The notes: generated by a model not told the origin, from the letters alone. Positions 42,778 to 55,372 are shown, counted from the stretch's first letter. The stretch: 64,000 nt of DNA from Mesorhizobium amorphae CCNWGS0123 (GCF_001686985.1 NZ_CP015322.1:620001-684000); one strand, 5' to 3'. Program-made: numbers and translations.

Positions 42778-43446
42778 ATGGGTAATCGAAATTTCATCGC
42801 AGCAGCCTCCCTCGCCGTGATGGTGACCGTCTCGTCACCCTCCGAGGCCCGCACCCCTTTCACCGACGATACCGCCTCCCGCACGCAGGCCCTGGCCCTG
42901 CTGGAAACGCTCAACGCCGACCTGCTCAGCCACCCCAGCGCCACGCTTACGCTGGAACGGTGGTGTGGTGACCATGGTCTAGCACCGGAGGCGAAGATCG
43001 TCGCCCATCGCGTGAAGGGCGACAACAAGCTCCTGCCGGATAATGCCCGCCAGGCATTGGGCATCAGCGCTGACGAACCCGTTCAATACCGGCGTGTGCA
43101 GCTCGCCTGTGGCAAACTCGTGCTCTCCGAGGCCGATAACTGGTATGTCCCGTCGCGCCTCACACCTCAGATGAATCAGGTTCTCGACACGACGGACCAG
43201 CCCTTCGGGAAGGTGGTCCAGCCGCTGCACTTTCGCCGCCAGACCATCAGCGCCGAACTGCTGTGGTCGCCGCTGCCCAAGGGGTGGGAGATGGACGCGC
43301 CGCTGCCGGCGGCGGGAAAGGGGGTACTGGCCATTCCCCATGAAGTGCTGCGGCACCGCGCCATCCTCTATACCGGGGCGAACCAGCCCTTCAGCCTGGT
43401 GGTGGAGACCTACACAGCCGAGGTCCTGGCCTTCGGCCGCCGTTGA
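42778..43446 (+). CDS. Exported chorismate lyase (UbiC)-like protein
   Basis: A 222-residue protein with a Sec signal peptide (residues 1-24, ending SPSEA before RTPF) and then a chorismate-lyase/UTRA-type fold: YRRVQLACG with the anion-binding Arg, WYVPSRLTPQMNQVLDTTDQ, PFGKVVQPL, HRAILYTGANQPFSLVVETY with the acidic residue. UbiC makes 4-hydroxybenzoate and pyruvate from chorismate in the cytoplasm; an exported relative must do something else, or acts on a periplasmic or host-side compound. No tts box was seen. Activity uncertain. Confidence 0.75.
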   Translation: MGNRNFIAAASLAVMVTVSSPSEARTPFTDDTASRTQALALLETLNADLLSHPSATLTLERWCGDHGLAPEAKIVAHRVKGDNKLLPDNARQALGISADEPVQYRRVQLACGKLVLSEADNWYVPSRLTPQMNQVLDTTDQPFGKVVQPLHFRRQTISAELLWSPLPKGWEMDAPLPAAGKGVLAIPHEVLRHRAILYTGANQPFSLVVETYTAEVLAFGRR

Positions 43447-44001
43447 AAGGCCGCGATGCCTCGGAGCGGCCCTGCTGCTGTAAAGTTTAATGCCCGTACC
43501 TGTGCCCAATCGCTAAGGGCAGAGTCATGCAGCGGATCCCGTCAACCGAAAGAAGACTGAGGTGAAAAGCTACCCCCTCGAACCGCCGCTTCCCCATGTG
43601 GCCCGCCATCACCACTGCTCTCAACGAATTTGCAGAACTCTCAGAGCGCTACCGAAAACGATGGCTGGCTAACGCTCAAAAAAACGTCATGTCCAACCCG
43701 AGCAGGCCAGCGTTCAGACATCGGTCAGTTCTCAGTGGATAATCGCAAGTCCCGGGTTACTTCCTTGCGAGACTGGGGTCCGTTGTCCATCGCAAATCTC
43801 GAAGTTCGCCGAGACGCATGCCACCCGGCAATCAAACCGTTGCAACAAATGCTTCAAGTTAACTTTGCAGACTCTTTACGACCCCAAATCGCTGACGATG
43901 GTACCTCCCTCACAGACTCTGAGTCGGGCACGGGTAAAAGCGCTGATGCCGATTTATACGCTCAGACCGCCGCATGGCACGAATGTCGGGGTTAACAGCC
44001 A
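43447..44001. other. Intergenic debris
   Basis: About 550 bp with no supported gene. Short plus-strand frames lack domains and ribosome sites. Confidence 0.35.
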
Positions 44002-44230
44002 ATGGCAAGAAGATCGCTCATCCTGGTTGAAGGCGGTGCGCGTACTGGTCGGCTGTTCGTCCAAGCGCCCAGCGTCTTGGTCATCATCCAATTACCCTCT
44101 CGGCTGGTCCAGTGTGGCGACTATCTTGCAGCGGAAAACATTGAGGCAATCCCTGTCGATGCAGACAATCTCGATATGCTGAGCCGCGATTGCTGGTACC
44201 TGATTTGCGCTCAGCTGGCGGTGGACGCTT
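44002..44230 (+). pseudogene. ATP-grasp enzyme N-terminal remnant
   Basis: Begins MARRSLILVEGG and includes GDYLAAENIEAIPVDADNLD, which match the N-terminal pre-ATP-grasp region of carboxylate-amine ligase-like proteins. The reading between these segments is garbled by a frame change, and the ATP-binding domain is absent. Confidence 0.5.
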
Positions 44231-44294
44231 GTCGCTTTCGATTTCATTGTGAGAATGTCTTGCCAACGATTTCAGAGGGATGTTGTCAACAACG

Positions 44295-44810
44295 ATTGGC
44301 GGCACGCCGCAGCGCTACTTCCGCGAACTCGATCGCGCCAAGATTCTCGAAGGCGTCACCCAGAACATGGTGACGCCGGTCGAGCTGGTGCAGGCCGTCA
44401 TCGACGGCATGGCAGCGCGCGGCTTCGGCCGCATCGTCAACACCACCTCGCTGTCGGTCTACGTTCTGATCCCAGGACTCGATCTGTCCTCCGGCGCCCT
44501 CGCCGACCTGAACTCGTTCCTTGCCAGCGTGGCACGTACGGCGGTCGACAGCACGTCACCGTCAACAGCCTGCTGTGCCCGGCAAGCTCGACACCGACCG
44601 GCTGCGTGGGTCCCCCACGAGGCCGGCACACCGGAAGATCCTGCGGCGGCGCCGCGCGCAAGGTCCGCATCCGCGCCGACTTGCCGGCAAAGCGGTTGGG
44701 CGCGCCGGAGGAGCTCGGCCAGATCTGCGCCTTCCTGTGCTCGGTCAACCGGCTACCTTACCGGCCAGAACATTCCGTTCGATGGTGGCCCTTACGTCAG
44801 CGCGTTTTGA
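44295..44810 (+). pseudogene. SDR pseudogene with frameshifts
   Basis: Segments of a short-chain dehydrogenase appear in different frames: PVELVQAVIDGMAARGFGRI then VNTTSLSVYV; HVTVNSLL (the PG region); AKRLGAPEELGQICAFLCSV; GYLTGQNIPFDGGPYVS. The N-terminal Rossmann start and the YxxxK motif are missing or altered and at least two frameshifts are needed, so it is inactive. Confidence 0.7.
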
Positions 44811-44980
44811 CGCAGCGCCTGCGATGGGTGCCCGACGCGTCGGAGATTCCGTGTGCAAAGGGCTGAGAGGCCGGACGATTTTCCGCTTCAGCAGCGCAAC
44901 GTGGAAACCGCGATTGGCGTCGCGAAGAATCGTGCCGCAGGCTGAAAGCCTTGAAAGCACTGAACACAAGGAGGTCTGCG

Positions 44981-47293
<2,313 letters not shown>

Positions 47294-48308
47294 TCTGGGT
47301 CGGAGCCGGCATCAGCGGGTATGCTGAACAAACGGTTAATCGTAAGCGACGCGATCTCCACCCCTTCTTCCTTCGGATCATTAGCCGGGTCATGCGTGGC
47401 AAACACTCAGCCACGGCCGGCGAACTGCTCGGCAAGGAAGTCGCGTGCAGCATTTTCAGACGCCTCGAAATTCGCACGGCTTGTGCAGATCACCGCGCCA
47501 TCCCTTTGCACCAGATCGGCAGCATGTTTATCGTCACCAACGATTTGGCCGCCGCCGTCACGAACATTGCCGTCATGACGTTCGACCAGGCTCTCTGGGC
47601 CGAATGAACCCGCGAACTACGAGCTGCCGATCCCCCTCGAAACTACGCCAGAACCTTCCGTCAAGAATCGCAAGCGTGACCGCGAGAGCGCGGAGCGCAT
47701 CCAATTGGCCGGCGGCCTAAGCCACCCCTCCGAGACTGCGCTGTCGCATTTGCCGGTGAAAAGAGTGGAGTGCGAATGCGCGAGCTGACTGAGATCGGAT
47801 TCCCCGCTGCTATCTGGCCCGTATGTGCGACGAGGGGCTGCTCATCAAGGTTGGCTATGGAATCTATCGCGCCACCCTAATTGATAATCATCAGCGAACC
47901 GGGCGCTGGTTGGCACCGAATTGGCGGTTGGAGCGACACGACCTATCAGAGATCACCGGGCTCGTTGCCGTTGCTCGTGTTCTACTTGGCGCGGCGCATC
48001 CGACGCGGTGGGCGTCGTTGCGCCTTCTCCAGTTCCAGCGAGCCTGAAAGATAAGTTGCAGATCACAGTCGGTGACGGGGCACTCAGGTGCACACCTTGT
48101 TCTGACCCCAGTCTGAAGCCGAGGCCTTTCCTGCCTGTTGCGGGAGAAAGCATCGATGAAACCTTGTCTTTGAAAATAAGTTTACTGAGCCGCATTTTTC
48201 ATCTCCTCCTCGAGGCACGCTGCCGCCCATCGCCTAGACCAAGATCACCCCCCGCTCGCTGGCGCCTTCCTATGAGGAAACGGCAACGGCGCTGGGGTTT
48301 TTCATTCT
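47294..48308. other. Region of gene fragments
   Basis: About 1 kb without an intact gene. On the minus strand 47413-47625 a frame without a start codon reads coherently (GQIVGDDKHAADLVQRDGAV) but ends early. A plus-strand fragment of antitoxin type is at 47775-47880. The rest, up to the stop of the second SKWP gene, shows nothing recognised. Confidence 0.4.
47775..47880 (+). pseudogene. AbiEi-like antitoxin N-terminal fragment
   Basis: A short stretch reads YLARMCDEGLLIKVGYGIYR, which resembles the winged helix of AbiEi-type antitoxins and related regulators. The frame has no proper start and the rest of the protein is not present. Weak assignment. Confidence 0.35.
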
Positions 48309-51300
48309 TTAGTGCCGAGGCCACAGCGGCTGGAAATGCCCCGGCGTGTGCAGAATGTGTACCAGTCGACCTTCACCCAGGACAGGATGCACGGTCAGCC
48401 TGCCATTCGCATCAGCTTCGATGGCTTGAATGCTCACGCCAAGATTGTTCGCCAGCAAGACCCCGACGCCCTCAGCGCCGTAAAGGTCGATCTCGCCATG
48501 CGGATCGACTGCACCGACTTGAACTAGACTGTTCCGCAGCGACCGAACCTGTTGCCGAAGTTGCCCAGTCTGCGGCGTTTCGTGGTCCTGCCGCTTCGTG
48601 TTGTGGGCAACTTGAAGAACCGTGTCCAGCAGGCAGTTCAGTCCTTGGCCACTGGCTTGTCCCACTTCGGCATTGAATTGCTCCAAAAACGTATGGAGCG
48701 TGTGCGTCAACGGACCGACGGGCAAGTCGGGCAGCGATGCGCCCCCGAGTCCCTGTGCAGGCGCCTGATATGCCGCGGACGGCACGCTGAGTGCGGGCCT
48801 GTGCCCGTCGTAGCCAGGAGTGCTGGCGTCGCCAACCCAGTCCTGCACGCCAGTCGGTCGCGTGTCGCTGGCCTGGAAACTCGGCGCGTTCCACGATTCC
48901 GCGCCGTGGGCGTAGCTATGTTCTTGCCAGTCTTCGATCTCGTCACATCCAGGCGGCATCGGGATGCCGCGGAAGGCGAGCCAAGCCTCGCGCGTAAGTG
49001 CGCGCAGTTGCTCGGCTGATGCGCCCTTCAGGCGCATGTCTTGAGCGCTCTTGTAAACATCGTGATAGCGCTCCTTCAGCGCGAAGGTCTCGGCCGTGTG
49101 GAACTGGGTTTCCCATGGCGCACCGGCCGGGTTGCGCAACGTGACGCTCACCGCGCTGAATGCTTCGCTCTTGGTGAAGTGGTTGGTCAGCTTCGTCCTG
49201 GCGTGCCCCTGCTGGTCCAACATCGCGAGGATACGGCGGCAGCCCTCGGTGAAGTTCTGCGGCGGAAGCACCACGCTGTAGCGCAGGGCGTCGTTGACAT
49301 CGGCGACGGCCTCCTCGAGGTTCTTGTTCTTCGCCGCCATCAGGGAGTCAAGCTTCTTGTGGAGCGAGCCCTTGGATTTCTGCCGGTGTTCCAGGCCAGC
49401 GAGATCACCCCCGAAGGCGGACACGACCTGCTGCAGCATCGGCGTGATCTCGCGATCCATCTGCCGCGCGCGATCGAACAGCGCTCCGGCGGCTCGTGAA
49501 ACTTCTGCGCGAGGCGTCTTGCCAAGCCGGGCAGACGGTGCCGGCGGCCGGGCCAGCATGCCCGCCTGCTGCAGCGACTGCACGGCGTCATGCATGACGC
49601 CAGAAGCCATGGTCGGCATGCGCTGCAACACGGACTTGACCTGATCGGCATCGAAGCGGTTGTGCCGCATCGCACGGGCCGTCTCCTTGCCGTGCGGCAC
49701 GTTGCGCACACGATCAGGGAACTTCGCCTCCTGGCGTTCGCATGCCTCGATCACCTTGGAGAACAGCGCGGTGCCGGTATCGGACTTCAGAGCGTCGGTG
49801 CCGACCTTGATGGCTATGGTGAAGAGGTTGCGCATCGTCAGCTCCGGCTCACCGGGGACCAGCCCGGGCTGCCCATCGGGGAACCGCTCGTGCGACAGCC
49901 GGCACACCGGGTAGTTGTCCAGGATGGCATGGATACGTGCCGGGGTGTCGACGGCCTGGACGTATGCCTGTGCCAAGTCCGGGAATCGTTGGGCCAGCGC
50001 TGCGGAAACCTCGGCAGGCCCCGACGCCATGGGCTGCCCCGAGGCCTGGTAATGCCGAAAGACCTCCCCATACAGCAGCAGGGCCGCCTCGCGCGCCTCG
50101 TGCATGTGCGCGCGGCCGATCGCCTGGTGCGCCTGGATTGCCAATGGATACAGCGCCTGCCGGTCGGGCTGTGGGCTCTCGAGAACGGCGCTCAGGCCGT
50201 TTCGCAGCGACCGTTCGACGCCGTCGTAAGTGCCGAACATCATGCTGTGCGCCATCGCCTCGCGCAGGTCGTCGGGCTGCGACAGGAAGCGCGTCGCCAG
50301 GGTGCTGGCTGAACCCATGAGCTTGCGTCCGCGCTGCTCGGCTAGGATCTCGGACGCACGCCCAGGCTGGTAGTGACCACTGTCGTCGAATGCCGGCGTG
50401 GCCGTCTTCGGGGGTTTGAAGGAACGGGGCTGGCTACGCCGAGCGGCGCGCCCGTCCATCACGCGCTCGATCAGCGCTGCCAGCTTCGGATAGCCTGCAT
50501 AGACGAAGGCATCATCGCCGTCGCAATCCATGTTGCGCTTGCGCAGTTCATTGATAGGCAACGCTCCCAGCCGACCAGGCTGCACGATCTCCTTGACGCG
50601 CAGGCTGCCGGTGCTGAGCATGTCGCTAGGGGCGGCGGCGCGGTCGCGCCCGTCGGTCCAGCGTGACAAGGTTTTCAGGTCCTCCTTCGAGCACACCAGG
50701 TCCATGTCCTCGTGAGCGGGCGACCAGCACCCCTTGGGCGGGATGATGAGCATGCCCTTGCTGTGCAGCATCTCGGCATCCTCGCCTGAGTCGTCGTTGA
50801 ATCCGGCGTAGCTGTATTGGATGGCAAAGCACCTTGACAGGAATTGAGCTGTTGGATCCCCCTGGGCTACGGTGGCAACCCGTTCCTCGGGCACCGGCAG
50901 CAGGTTCTCCTTGTCGTACGGCGGCTTGCCGAGCAGCAGCGCGCCGCCTGCGCGGTCGAAGGCAGCGCTGCGCTGGTGTGGCAAATGCACCTTGTCGTCG
51001 GCGGACGGCACGGCACGTATCTTCTGCCCCGCATAGCCGCCGCTGACGGTAAGGTCGTAGAGCGTTGTCGAATCGATGCCGAGGCCCGGCCGTCCGACAG
51101 AAGAATCTCCTTGCTGCCGAGCCAAATTGCGCAGGCGGCGTTGCATTGCTTGATGCGCTTCCTCGATAGCTTCCACGTCGTATGGGAAGTGCTGCAGTGC
51201 CTGCGGTGCCAGCCTCTTGAGCTCGCTCTCTTCGGCTACGAGCTTGCGTTGCTCTTCGCTAGCATGACCTGTTCGCATTGCCGCCCATGCGTCGTAGTGC

Positions 51301-54300
51301 TTGCGGACCGCGGGAATGCGCATGGCGACCTCGAACTTGAGGAAGCCGCAGCCGTCGTTGGGGCACAAGGCGATGTGTTGACCGCCCGGTCCGGCCAACT
51401 TGAATGGATGTTGAGGCCCCGGGACGTCGTCGATAAAGCCTATCCTGAGTGTGCCCTCGACCACGTGGTCGTGGGGCACCATCTCCAGAAGCGCGCGTTG
51501 CATGCGCGACCAGTCCTCGCGCTGCGGCGCGAGCTTTGCGGCCAGCTGCATCAGGGCGCTGCCGGGCGCCGTGTCGGCATAGCGAACCGCCGGCAGCATC
51601 GACGGCGCCTTCGCGCCGCCGGACAGGATGTCGGACGCCCGTTGCTGGCCCCCTCGGCTCAAGCGGCTGCCGCCGAACAGATCGAAGCGCCACGGCTCGC
51701 CCAGGAAATTGAAGGTGCGCGCCAGCATGAACGCGGACAGCGAACCAGGCAGTTGCACCTCCACCAGGGGCAGACCGGTCAGGCGCGCAAACAGGGAGTA
51801 CGGCTTGCTCTCGTCATCCATGTTGCTCTTGAGCATCTGTCCCTGCATGTCCACCACGACGCGCCTGGTGTCGCCTGCGCCAGGGGATAGCGGCTGGGGT
51901 CGGCCGGGCCGCGTTCGCATGCTTTGATGCACGTCCTGCACACTGAAATCGGAGGGCGCATGGATTTGCGTGACCTGCTCGAAGTGCGCGAGCATGTGCA
52001 GGTCCAGCGCGTTCAGAACTTCATCGCCGGCTTCGATTTGCGCGATGAGGTTCCAGCTCATCTGCCCGAGGTCCGACTCGATGGTCTCGCGTGTGCGCCC
52101 GAGCGTCTCCGTGACCCAGGTCGCCAGTTGCTCACGGCGAGCTCGCACGGCCGAGCGCTGCCCCTCGACATTGCGCGGCTTCCACTGCCTGCTTACCACT
52201 GCGTAGGTCTTGAGCACCTGATAGGACGTCAGTGCCGGGCAGCGCGTGGCGTGCAGCTCGTCGGCGGGCGCAGCGCTCGCAACAGTGGGTGCGTCATCGG
52301 CTTGCTGACCCTGCAGAAAGCGATCGATCTTGCGCGCGACGATCGGCTGCATTTCATCGAAGACGGACAGTGCCTGGCGGTGATGGCGCGAGAGTTCCTG
52401 GCTGCGGGCCAGGGGCAGCAAGCCCAGGCACAGGTTGCCCACCGATTCAAGGTCCGTCTCGCGCAAGTGCGTTTCGCGGCACAGGTTTGCCACCCTGTTT
52501 AAGGCTGGCCCGGCCAGTGGTCGCATCTCGCGTTGCAGCTGTTCATGGGCCAACGCCTTGAAGATCATGGCGATGTCCTGGGCCTGCGCCGTCTCGAATC
52601 GATCCCGATGCAGGTCGAGGTGCGCCGCCAGACCCTGAAGCTTCGCGCGCGCCAGCGCTTGAACCTCCGCCTCGTCCTCCGCATCCACTGCTGAGTGGGA
52701 CAGGTGCGTCAAGGCGTTGCCGACCTGCGCAAGCGTGCCCATGTCGAAATCGCGCCAGGGAAGGTCAGCCCCACCCGTCCGATCAGCTAGCCTGATCGAC
52801 GTCCAGCGCCAGTCTGGCGCATGGGGCGACCCGCACAGTGCGTTGAGCGACATCGCGACTTCTTGCGCGTTCATCTCCTGCAGCAACGTGTCCTCGCTCG
52901 CGACCCATTCGGCCAGACGTTCGGTTGTTGCCAGGCAGACCTCGTTGCCGGGCCACTTGCTCAGCGCGTTGAGCGAGTTGGCGACATTCTGTGCGTCCAT
53001 GTCCCGCAGCAAGCCCACATCGTTTGAGATTCGTTCAGCCAGATGTTCGCTGGCGCTCTGACAGGCAGAACTGTTGGGCCACTTGCTCAGGGCGTTGAGT
53101 GAGTGGGCGACATCTCGCGCGTTCATCTGCTGCAGCAACGCGTCGTCGCCCGTGATCCGTTCGGCCAAGCGCCTGCCTGCCTTCCTGCACGAACGATTCT
53201 CGGGCCACTTGCTCAGGGCGTTGAGCAACTCGGCGAGATGTCGTTCATCCATGTTCTCGACCAGGGGCGCATCATTGGCGATTCGCTCGGCCATGAGTCT
53301 GCCAGTCATCTGAAAGACGGGGCTATCCAGCCACTTGCTCAGGGCGTTGAATGTGCTGGCAACCGCTTCGGCGTTCATCTCCTGCAGCAAGGTGTCGTCG
53401 CTCGCGACCCGTTCGCCCAAGCTCTCGCCGGCACTTCGGCAAGCGGGGCTGCCGGGCCACTTGCTCAGCGCGTTGAGCGAGTTGGCGACATTCTGTGCGT
53501 CCATGTCCCGCACCAAGTCTACATCGTTTGAGATTCGTTCAGCCAGACGTTCGCTGGCGCTCTGAGAGGCAGAACTGTCGGGCCACTTGCTCAGTGCGTT
53601 GAGCGAGTTGGCGACCGCCTGGGCTCCCATCTCCCAGATCAAGGCTGCATCGTGTGCGATTCGCCCGGCGAGGCGTTCACCAGCGCTGTGGCAGTCTGGA
53701 TTGCCGGACCACTTGCTCATCGCGTTAAGCACCAGGCTGGCCCCTTGTGCCGTTAGGTCCCGGTCCAGCCGCTCACGCAGCAGGACGCGTCCCAGGCGAG
53801 CGACGGCTTGCTCGCATCGATCGCTGCGGGTGTTCTTCGACAAAGCGTTCGCAAGCAATGCCAGGTTCTTGGCACTCAGCTCCGGCAGGCCGTCGTGTTC
53901 AAGCACCTCACCGGCGATCCAGGCTACGGCCTGCATGCACGTGGCTCTCCGCGGGTGCTTGCTCAGGTTGCTGCCCAGGCGCACGAGCTGCTGCAGCGGC
54001 GCGTCTACGAACCAGTCGGTCTTGACCAAATAGTGCGCGGCCAAGTCTGTGCAGCGTTCCAGATCCGGTCGATACTGATTGCTTTGTGGGGAAGTGGCGG
54101 AGCGCCTCAGCATCTGGAGGTACTTGTCAAGCCATCCTGCGTTCTTCTCTGGCGTCGCACCGCCATCGAGAAATGGCAGCGCCCAGCCGTACTCATTGCG
54201 GTCTGCCAACAGGTTGTCGCGGGCCATATCTATGCAAGCTTGAGGATGCCGCACGTGATGTTCCTGCGGAAGGTCGGGTTGCGCAGCAAGGCGCAGTTGC

Positions 54301-55322
54301 TGCCGCTGATACTGACGCAGCTGACGGAGTTGCTCAATCTCATCACGGCGCAGACCTCGCTCGCACTTCGTAAGCTGTTCCGTGGTTGGCGCGGCATCTG
54401 CTCCGGAGTCTTGCGTAACCGGGGACATGGGGTAGTCGGTGCTACCATGATGGACGGGCTCGGGCGTGGCGGCTTCCCATTCTGCTGCGGACCTGCGGTG
54501 TGCAGGGTGGAGTTCCCGCTCTTGAGGATCTAGGCTGGCCTCGATCACCTCCCGACCGCGTTTGGCGTAGTCGATATGAAAATCCGTTGAAACAACTGCC
54601 TGCGATGACGATTCCTTGCTGCTGCGGCTCAGACCGAACATTTTCCCAACGCCGGACCCGAGACGTGACATGATTCCTTTGCGGGAACTGCGCAGCGAAG
54701 GGGGCAGTGTCTGCACATCCGAAGCACCCGCTCGTTGGCGCCCGCCTGCTTGCTTGCCTCCGGCCGCCCGATCGCCGCGCGAATGTTCGCCGCCAGAGCG
54801 CGAGGTGCTTTCTTCCCAACGCAAACCAGGCCGCCCCTCATTGCCGAGCCCCGACTTAACACGCGACCAAAGTCCCCCGCTCTTCTTATCTCTTGTCCGC
54901 GCGACAGGCCCCGATTCCGATCGTGCCGTGTAGCGCGTGCTACTGAATAGCCTGTCACGCAAATCAGACTGCACCGCCTTCTCAGCCGAGCCAAGGTGAG
55001 GGCGAGGAAAATCGACGCTGTACCGCGTACTGCTGAAGCGATTGTCCCGCAGGTTGGATTGCGGCGGCATCCGCATCGAACCGCCGACGTCAGTGCGCTG
55101 GATACTTCCATGCGCCTCTGCGGGTGGAGTGTTGGGCGAAGCAGCATCACCGGACCTCTCATCAGAGGAACTGAGCTGCAAGTCGCTCAGTTGCCGCTCA
55201 AAGCTCGCTTGACCAGCAGGCATATTGTCCGACTGTTGCCTCGCCCGCTGCTGCTGTTCTTGCAAGGCAGCGTATTGGTGCATCCAAGCGTTGGTATTGA
55301 ATGGATCGGAATTGGATTCCAC
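48309..55322 (-). CDS. Giant SKWP-repeat type III effector with C-terminal Cys/His (OTU-like) domain
   Basis: A 2337-residue SKWP/XopAD/RipS-family protein. Residues 1-290 are a Ser/Arg-rich leader with ASFERQLSDLQ and two LRDnRFSSTRY copies. About 440-840 hold 10 repeat units (consensus NALSKWP). About 850-2190 correspond to the central region of the first SKWP protein, with D1323-GCGF, Q1502-YSY, K1522-G and D1599-CDGD at nearly the same spacing. The last 130 or so residues differ: GQGLNCLLDTVLQ with Cys2230 and TPGHFQPL with His2329 suggest a papain-fold, perhaps OTU-like, protease instead of the kinase and C48 domains. GTG start with GGGAGAG upstream; a perfect tts box lies 50-90 bp before it. 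Protease function and secretion are inferred. Confidence 0.88.
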   Translation of the reverse strand: MESNSDPFNTNAWMHQYAALQEQQQRARQQSDNMPAGQASFERQLSDLQLSSSDERSGDAASPNTPPAEAHGSIQRTDVGGSMRMPPQSNLRDNRFSSTRYSVDFPRPHLGSAEKAVQSDLRDRLFSSTRYTARSESGPVARTRDKKSGGLWSRVKSGLGNEGRPGLRWEESTSRSGGEHSRGDRAAGGKQAGGRQRAGASDVQTLPPSLRSSRKGIMSRLGSGVGKMFGLSRSSKESSSQAVVSTDFHIDYAKRGREVIEASLDPQERELHPAHRRSAAEWEAATPEPVHHGSTDYPMSPVTQDSGADAAPTTEQLTKCERGLRRDEIEQLRQLRQYQRQQLRLAAQPDLPQEHHVRHPQACIDMARDNLLADRNEYGWALPFLDGGATPEKNAGWLDKYLQMLRRSATSPQSNQYRPDLERCTDLAAHYLVKTDWFVDAPLQQLVRLGSNLSKHPRRATCMQAVAWIAGEVLEHDGLPELSAKNLALLANALSKNTRSDRCEQAVARLGRVLLRERLDRDLTAQGASLVLNAMSKWSGNPDCHSAGERLAGRIAHDAALIWEMGAQAVANSLNALSKWPDSSASQSASERLAERISNDVDLVRDMDAQNVANSLNALSKWPGSPACRSAGESLGERVASDDTLLQEMNAEAVASTFNALSKWLDSPVFQMTGRLMAERIANDAPLVENMDERHLAELLNALSKWPENRSCRKAGRRLAERITGDDALLQQMNARDVAHSLNALSKWPNSSACQSASEHLAERISNDVGLLRDMDAQNVANSLNALSKWPGNEVCLATTERLAEWVASEDTLLQEMNAQEVAMSLNALCGSPHAPDWRWTSIRLADRTGGADLPWRDFDMGTLAQVGNALTHLSHSAVDAEDEAEVQALARAKLQGLAAHLDLHRDRFETAQAQDIAMIFKALAHEQLQREMRPLAGPALNRVANLCRETHLRETDLESVGNLCLGLLPLARSQELSRHHRQALSVFDEMQPIVARKIDRFLQGQQADDAPTVASAAPADELHATRCPALTSYQVLKTYAVVSRQWKPRNVEGQRSAVRARREQLATWVTETLGRTRETIESDLGQMSWNLIAQIEAGDEVLNALDLHMLAHFEQVTQIHAPSDFSVQDVHQSMRTRPGRPQPLSPGAGDTRRVVVDMQGQMLKSNMDDESKPYSLFARLTGLPLVEVQLPGSLSAFMLARTFNFLGEPWRFDLFGGSRLSRGGQQRASDILSGGAKAPSMLPAVRYADTAPGSALMQLAAKLAPQREDWSRMQRALLEMVPHDHVVEGTLRIGFIDDVPGPQHPFKLAGPGGQHIALCPNDGCGFLKFEVAMRIPAVRKHYDAWAAMRTGHASEEQRKLVAEESELKRLAPQALQHFPYDVEAIEEAHQAMQRRLRNLARQQGDSSVGRPGLGIDSTTLYDLTVSGGYAGQKIRAVPSADDKVHLPHQRSAAFDRAGGALLLGKPPYDKENLLPVPEERVATVAQGDPTAQFLSRCFAIQYSYAGFNDDSGEDAEMLHSKGMLIIPPKGCWSPAHEDMDLVCSKEDLKTLSRWTDGRDRAAAPSDMLSTGSLRVKEIVQPGRLGALPINELRKRNMDCDGDDAFVYAGYPKLAALIERVMDGRAARRSQPRSFKPPKTATPAFDDSGHYQPGRASEILAEQRGRKLMGSASTLATRFLSQPDDLREAMAHSMMFGTYDGVERSLRNGLSAVLESPQPDRQALYPLAIQAHQAIGRAHMHEAREAALLLYGEVFRHYQASGQPMASGPAEVSAALAQRFPDLAQAYVQAVDTPARIHAILDNYPVCRLSHERFPDGQPGLVPGEPELTMRNLFTIAIKVGTDALKSDTGTALFSKVIEACERQEAKFPDRVRNVPHGKETARAMRHNRFDADQVKSVLQRMPTMASGVMHDAVQSLQQAGMLARPPAPSARLGKTPRAEVSRAAGALFDRARQMDREITPMLQQVVSAFGGDLAGLEHRQKSKGSLHKKLDSLMAAKNKNLEEAVADVNDALRYSVVLPPQNFTEGCRRILAMLDQQGHARTKLTNHFTKSEAFSAVSVTLRNPAGAPWETQFHTAETFALKERYHDVYKSAQDMRLKGASAEQLRALTREAWLAFRGIPMPPGCDEIEDWQEHSYAHGAESWNAPSFQASDTRPTGVQDWVGDASTPGYDGHRPALSVPSAAYQAPAQGLGGASLPDLPVGPLTHTLHTFLEQFNAEVGQASGQGLNCLLDTVLQVAHNTKRQDHETPQTGQLRQQVRSLRNSLVQVGAVDPHGEIDLYGAEGVGVLLANNLGVSIQAIEADANGRLTVHPVLGEGRLVHILHTPGHFQPLWPRH
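52812..53990 (-). repeat. SKWP repeat array, about 10 units
   Basis: About ten units of 42-44 codons around VANSLNALSKWPDSSASQSA and a LAERIxNDxxLLxxM second part. The first two (NLSKHP, NALSKNT) and the last (NALCGSP) are degenerate. The unit differs consistently from that of the other SKWP protein (NGFSKWPE), so each array expanded separately. Confidence 0.88.
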
Positions 55323-55372
55323 GCCACTCTCCCTAAATACGATAATCTTCGTTGGTCAGACATCCACGTCTC

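Noticed and set aside
43725..43745. GTCAGTTCTCAGTGG as a possible tts box
   Set aside because: The CGAAAG half is missing and only fragments lie downstream.
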